NCBI GenBank assembly: GCA_029204225.1
Contig: CM055096.1
Location: 44,503,967-44,567,966, forward strand
Length of the DNA: 64,000 bases
Reading direction: 5' to 3'
Source of the DNA: Diphasiastrum complanatum
Lineage: Eukaryota > Streptophyta > Lycopodiopsida > Lycopodiales > Lycopodiaceae
Numbering within the stretch: position 1 is the first letter of the stretch; each line of letters begins with the position of its first letter. Both the position numbers and the translations under genes were made by a program. This document shows, one piece after another, positions 60,961-64,000 of the stretch. Below the pieces are notes generated by a model. The model saw only the letters and a program-made list of their open reading frames with translations, was not told the DNA's origin and made no database searches.

Positions 60961-62045
60961 TGACTTTTCCCATTTTACATGGATCTATCCTATGAAGGCT
61001 AAATCGGAAGTTTCTCAACGTTTCAAAGATTTTCTAGCAATGGTGGAAAATCAGTTTGGGCATTCTCTGAAGACCCTACGCACCGATCGAGGAGGGGAAT
61101 ACATTAAGAATACGTTCGGTGCATTTCTCCGAGAAAAGGGAATTCTACATCAAATGACAACTCCCTATACGCCTCAACAAAATGGTGTTGCCGAGCGAAA
61201 GAATCGCACACTCATGGAGATGGCCCGTTGCATGCTCAAAGCAAAGGGGCTGCCTCACAAGTTTTGGGCTGAAGCGGTTATAACGGCAGCATACATAAGC
61301 AATTGTTGTCCTACTAAAGCATTGAAAGTATTTACTCCTTATGAAGTTTGGTATGGAAAGAAGCCTACAATCTCTCACTTTCGCATTTTTGGTTGTACGG
61401 CTTATGCTTTTGTTCCAGATAAACTTCGTACAAAGCTTGAAGATAAAGGAGTTAAATGCATTTTTGTTGGCTATAGTAGTGAAAGCAAAGGCAATAGGCT
61501 ATTCAATTTGAGCACTAATAAGATTATTGTTAGTCGTGATGTGCATTTTGATGAAAAGAATTCATTGGATGTGGCCCCAACTCATATCTTGAAGGGGGAC
61601 AGCCCACATAGTGTGAATGTTGAAGTTTTTCCAGATTTGGTACCATCTTCTATTGTTGGAGATAAGGGGCAGCAATCAACCAGTTTCGACCTGCCCAACA
61701 CCTCATCAAGTTTAGAGCCTAATGTTCATCAAGAACCGCCCGTTGTTGCTCAAAATCAGCCTGCAGGAACTGTTGGACAGCAAGGACCAGTTTTGGAAGA
61801 TCTTGGACAGCCAAGTGCGGTGTCGGAGGATCTTGGACAGCAAATTGTAAGAAGAGACATGGCTGTTGGACAGCCCAAAACAGTCCCACGGTGGCTGTTG
61901 TCGACTTTGCGGGACAGCAAAGTAAGTTCATTTTATGATGGAAAGACACGTGCCTCTACAAAATCAGTGGACTATGCTGATTTTTCAGATTTTGCTCTTA
62001 CATCTCATGGAGATGTTGCAGAAGAACCTGTTTTCTATGAGCAGT
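60887..62045 (+). pseudogene. Copia integrase core and linker
   Basis: VCGPMRTES..KCIYFVTFIDDFSHFTW (first catalytic Asp upstream in the lost join), RTDRGGEY (second Asp), and TPQQNGVAERKNRTL (catalytic Glu). GCTAYAFVPDKLRTKLEDK and FVGYS follow, then a Gln/Pro/Ser-rich linker (QNQPAGTVGQQGP). The open frame carries on into foreign sequence after EEPVFYEQS. Confidence 0.93.
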
Positions 62046-62480
62046 CCAACTGTCCACAAATCAATATTTCTACAATTTTTTTCTCTAAGTTCTTTCTTAC
62101 AAGTCTCATTAATCTGACTAGCTTTGGTGTTTCTCTTATAAATTTGAGCACAATCGAGTGGGAGCACAAAAAGAAAATCAAACTTTTCCATTATTTCAAA
62201 ATCAAGCAAACTAAATCATGTAACTTGAAAAATGATTCACACGAAACCAAAACAAGCTTGTAAATCATTAAACATGCATGCTACATAATCTACCTTTCAA
62301 ATGTTTTCAAATATTTTTGGAGGGTTATCCTCTCCTTCTCCTCCTGCTACTGATATCTTCTTGAGAGCGTGAATAAAAGCTTTTTGGTGTGCTTAGGCGG
62401 CGTGTGCTTAGTCGACTGTGTGCTTTTTGGTGTGCTTAGGTGGCATGTTTATTTCGTTTGAGTTCTAATAATGTTGGGAG
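62046..62480. mobile_element. About 430 bp foreign segment inside copia pol
   Basis: Lies between EEPVFYEQS and WEDEMQDEYDSL, which should nearly adjoin. The plus reading is not copia. The minus strand has a 74-codon frame (61985-62209) with LDCAQIYKRNTKASQINETCKK. The right part holds two copies of CTTTTTGGTGTGCTTAGG. Could be a small insertion or captured sequence. Confidence 0.6.
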
Positions 62481-63410
62481 GATGAGATGCAAGATGAGTA
62501 TGACTCACTTATGAAGAGCCAGATTTGGGTTCTTGTTGATCTTCCTCATGGGAAGAAGGCAATTGGTTCTAAATGGGTATACAAAATCAAGTATAAGGCA
62601 GATGGTACCATTGAAAGGTACAAGGCAAGGCTCGTTGCCAAAGGCTATGCTCAGCAAAAGGGGATTGATTATGAGGAGACTTTTTCTCCTACTGCTCAGA
62701 TGACTACCGTGAGGGTAGTAACCTCTTTGGCTGCCCACTTTGGTTGGCGTTTGCGGCAACTTGACATAAAGACAACATTCCTCAATGGTGATCTCAATGA
62801 GGAAGTGTACCTTCAACAACCTGCTGGTTTTTTGGTTGAAGGCCAAGAAGATAAAGTTTGTCTTCTCAAGAAGGCACTTTATGGACTGAAGCAAGCTCCG
62901 AGGATGTGGTATCAAAAGATACATGCCTACTTTTGTGATCAAGGGTTTACTAATAGTCCTAGCGGATCTACTCTTTATGTCAAGCATACTTCAGGATTAT
63001 ATCATCATTATTTTGCTTTATGTTGATGATATTATTATTAAGGGAAGTAATGGGCAGCAGATTGATGTCGTAATACTTGATCTTGGTATGGTTTTTGAAA
63101 CCTCAGATTTAGGCCTATTGCACTTTTATCTTGGTCTTGAATTTGTACAAGAAGGGGCTGAAATTTTTTTCTCTCAAAAACGTTACATTGGGCAGATTTT
63201 GAAGCGGTTCAAGATGGAAGATTGCAAGCCGGTTGCTACACCTATGGAGACGGTCTAAAATTTAGTCAAGGTGATGGTGAATCATTTGACACTACTTTAT
63301 ATTGTCAAGCTATTGGCTGTCTCATTTACCTATGTAATTCAAGACCGGACATTTCTTACAGTGTCTCACTCGTGAGTCAATTCATGCATGCCCCGATGAC
63401 ATCACATTGA
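62481..63410 (+). pseudogene. Copia reverse transcriptase
   Basis: QIWVLVDLPHGKKAIGSKWV, ARLVAKGYAQQKGIDY, LRQLDIKTTFLNGDL, LYGLKQAPRMWY in frame from 62487. A frameshift near 62995 leads to LLYVDDIII (catalytic YVDD 63019-63030), FYLGLEF and MEDCKPVATPME. A second shift near 63250 leads to GCLIYL..SRPDISYSVSLVS and a TGA at 63408-63410. The usual AFLNG reads TFLNG. Catalytic residues are intact, but the protein cannot be made in one piece. Confidence 0.94.
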
Positions 63411-63416
63411 AAAGCG

Positions 63417-63968
63417 TTGAAGAGGATCTTTCGATATCTTCAAGGAACAAGAAGTCATGGACTGGTTTTTCCTGCTTGTGATGATGCATGTTTGGTTGGT
63501 TTTAGTGACTCAGATTGGGGTGGAGATCAAGACACTAGACACTCTACAAGTGGACATTGCTTTTTCTATGGAAATTCTGCAATTTTGTGGTCAAGTAAAA
63601 AGCAGCCCACTGTTGCTACTTCTTCTAGTGAGGCAGAATATAGAGCAATAATTTCAGCCACAACAGAGTGTTTATGGCTGAGAAGACTACTTGTTGACAT
63701 GAAGTTTGGCGAGCCCTCGGCCACTCTTATCTTGAATGATAGTCAAAGTGCTATTGCCATTGCATGGAATCCTGTTTTTCATGCGCAGCACATCGAGATC
63801 CATTGTCACTTTGTTCGAGAGAGACTTCATGATGGCGACATTTTACTTGAATATTGTCCTATGGAGGATAATATTGCGGACCTCTTCACTAAGCCGTTGC
63901 CTAGAGTCAGATTTGAAGCTTTATGCAAAGCTTTAAATTTGATACCACGTGTTGGTTTTGTTACATAG
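63417..63968 (+). pseudogene. Copia RNase H
   Basis: Same frame as the end of RT after one stop. LKRIFRYLQGTRSHGLVF, GFSDSDWGGDQDTRHSTSGH (first Asp), WSSKKQPTVATSSSEAEYRA (catalytic Glu), LNDSQSAIAIAWNPVFH (Asp) and HIEIHCHFVRER, ending DLFTKPLP..FE.LC..LNL. A full domain with a stop at 63966-63968. The 3' LTR lies beyond the window. Confidence 0.95.
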
Positions 63969-64000
63969 TGAAGATTTCAGTTTTTGCATTGTCATTTAAG

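Overview
The window looks like nuclear DNA of a land plant with a large, transposon-rich genome. The evidence is two spliced eukaryotic genes with GT-AG introns, interstitial (CCCTAAA)n repeats, a telo-box promoter, and nested copia, gypsy, LINE and Helitron copies. The species cannot be fixed from sequence; a fern, lycophyte or other large-genome plant would fit. Most DNA here is transposon in decay, and only two host genes are supported.

Layout. 1-580 is a copia fragment. 1430-2160 is a degenerate tandem repeat. 3392-6000 (+) is a broken LINE split by a ~1.07 kb insertion. 6549-6904 is a 172-bp-arm hairpin, ~98% paired. 8839-9312 holds a minus-strand primer-binding site and LTR. 10500-11068 is a decayed AT-hook protein. 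13579-14156 is an apparently intact three-exon DPH3 gene (diphthamide synthesis). 16265-16800 carries tandem and hairpin repeats. 19520-21465 is a Helentron: Helitron Rep/helicase remnants followed by an APE-type endonuclease. From 23881 to 44915 on the minus strand run six phase-0 exons of the 3' half of a DEAD-box RNA helicase (RH13/DDX24/Mak5 type). From 45.8 to 64 kb lie nested retrotransposons: a decayed LINE, gypsy A (-), a plus-strand gypsy and a further minus LTR element inside A, gypsy B (-) with a scrambled RT region, and a copia (+) inserted into B and running off the window.

Best candidate for something undescribed: the helicase gene has a 19.1 kb intron, of which about 17.7 kb is a head-to-tail array of seven LINE units, all on the minus strand. 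Each unit ends not in poly(A) but in a small 3' stem-loop, an AATAAAG-like motif and a (TC)n tract. That tract abuts the 5' or truncated end of the next unit, and the first (TC)n tract begins at the splice donor. This reads as a LINE that uses (TC)n as both tail and target and so accumulates inside itself. The units encode an L1-like ORF1 (coiled coil plus nucleic-acid-binding C-terminal part) and an ORF2 (APE endonuclease, RT, C-terminal CCHC). Every copy is defective here, two having lost the RT by internal deletion.

How the parts relate: DPH3 and the helicase serve translation and ribosome assembly respectively and are unrelated neighbours. The rest is a transposon record in which later insertions interrupt earlier ones.
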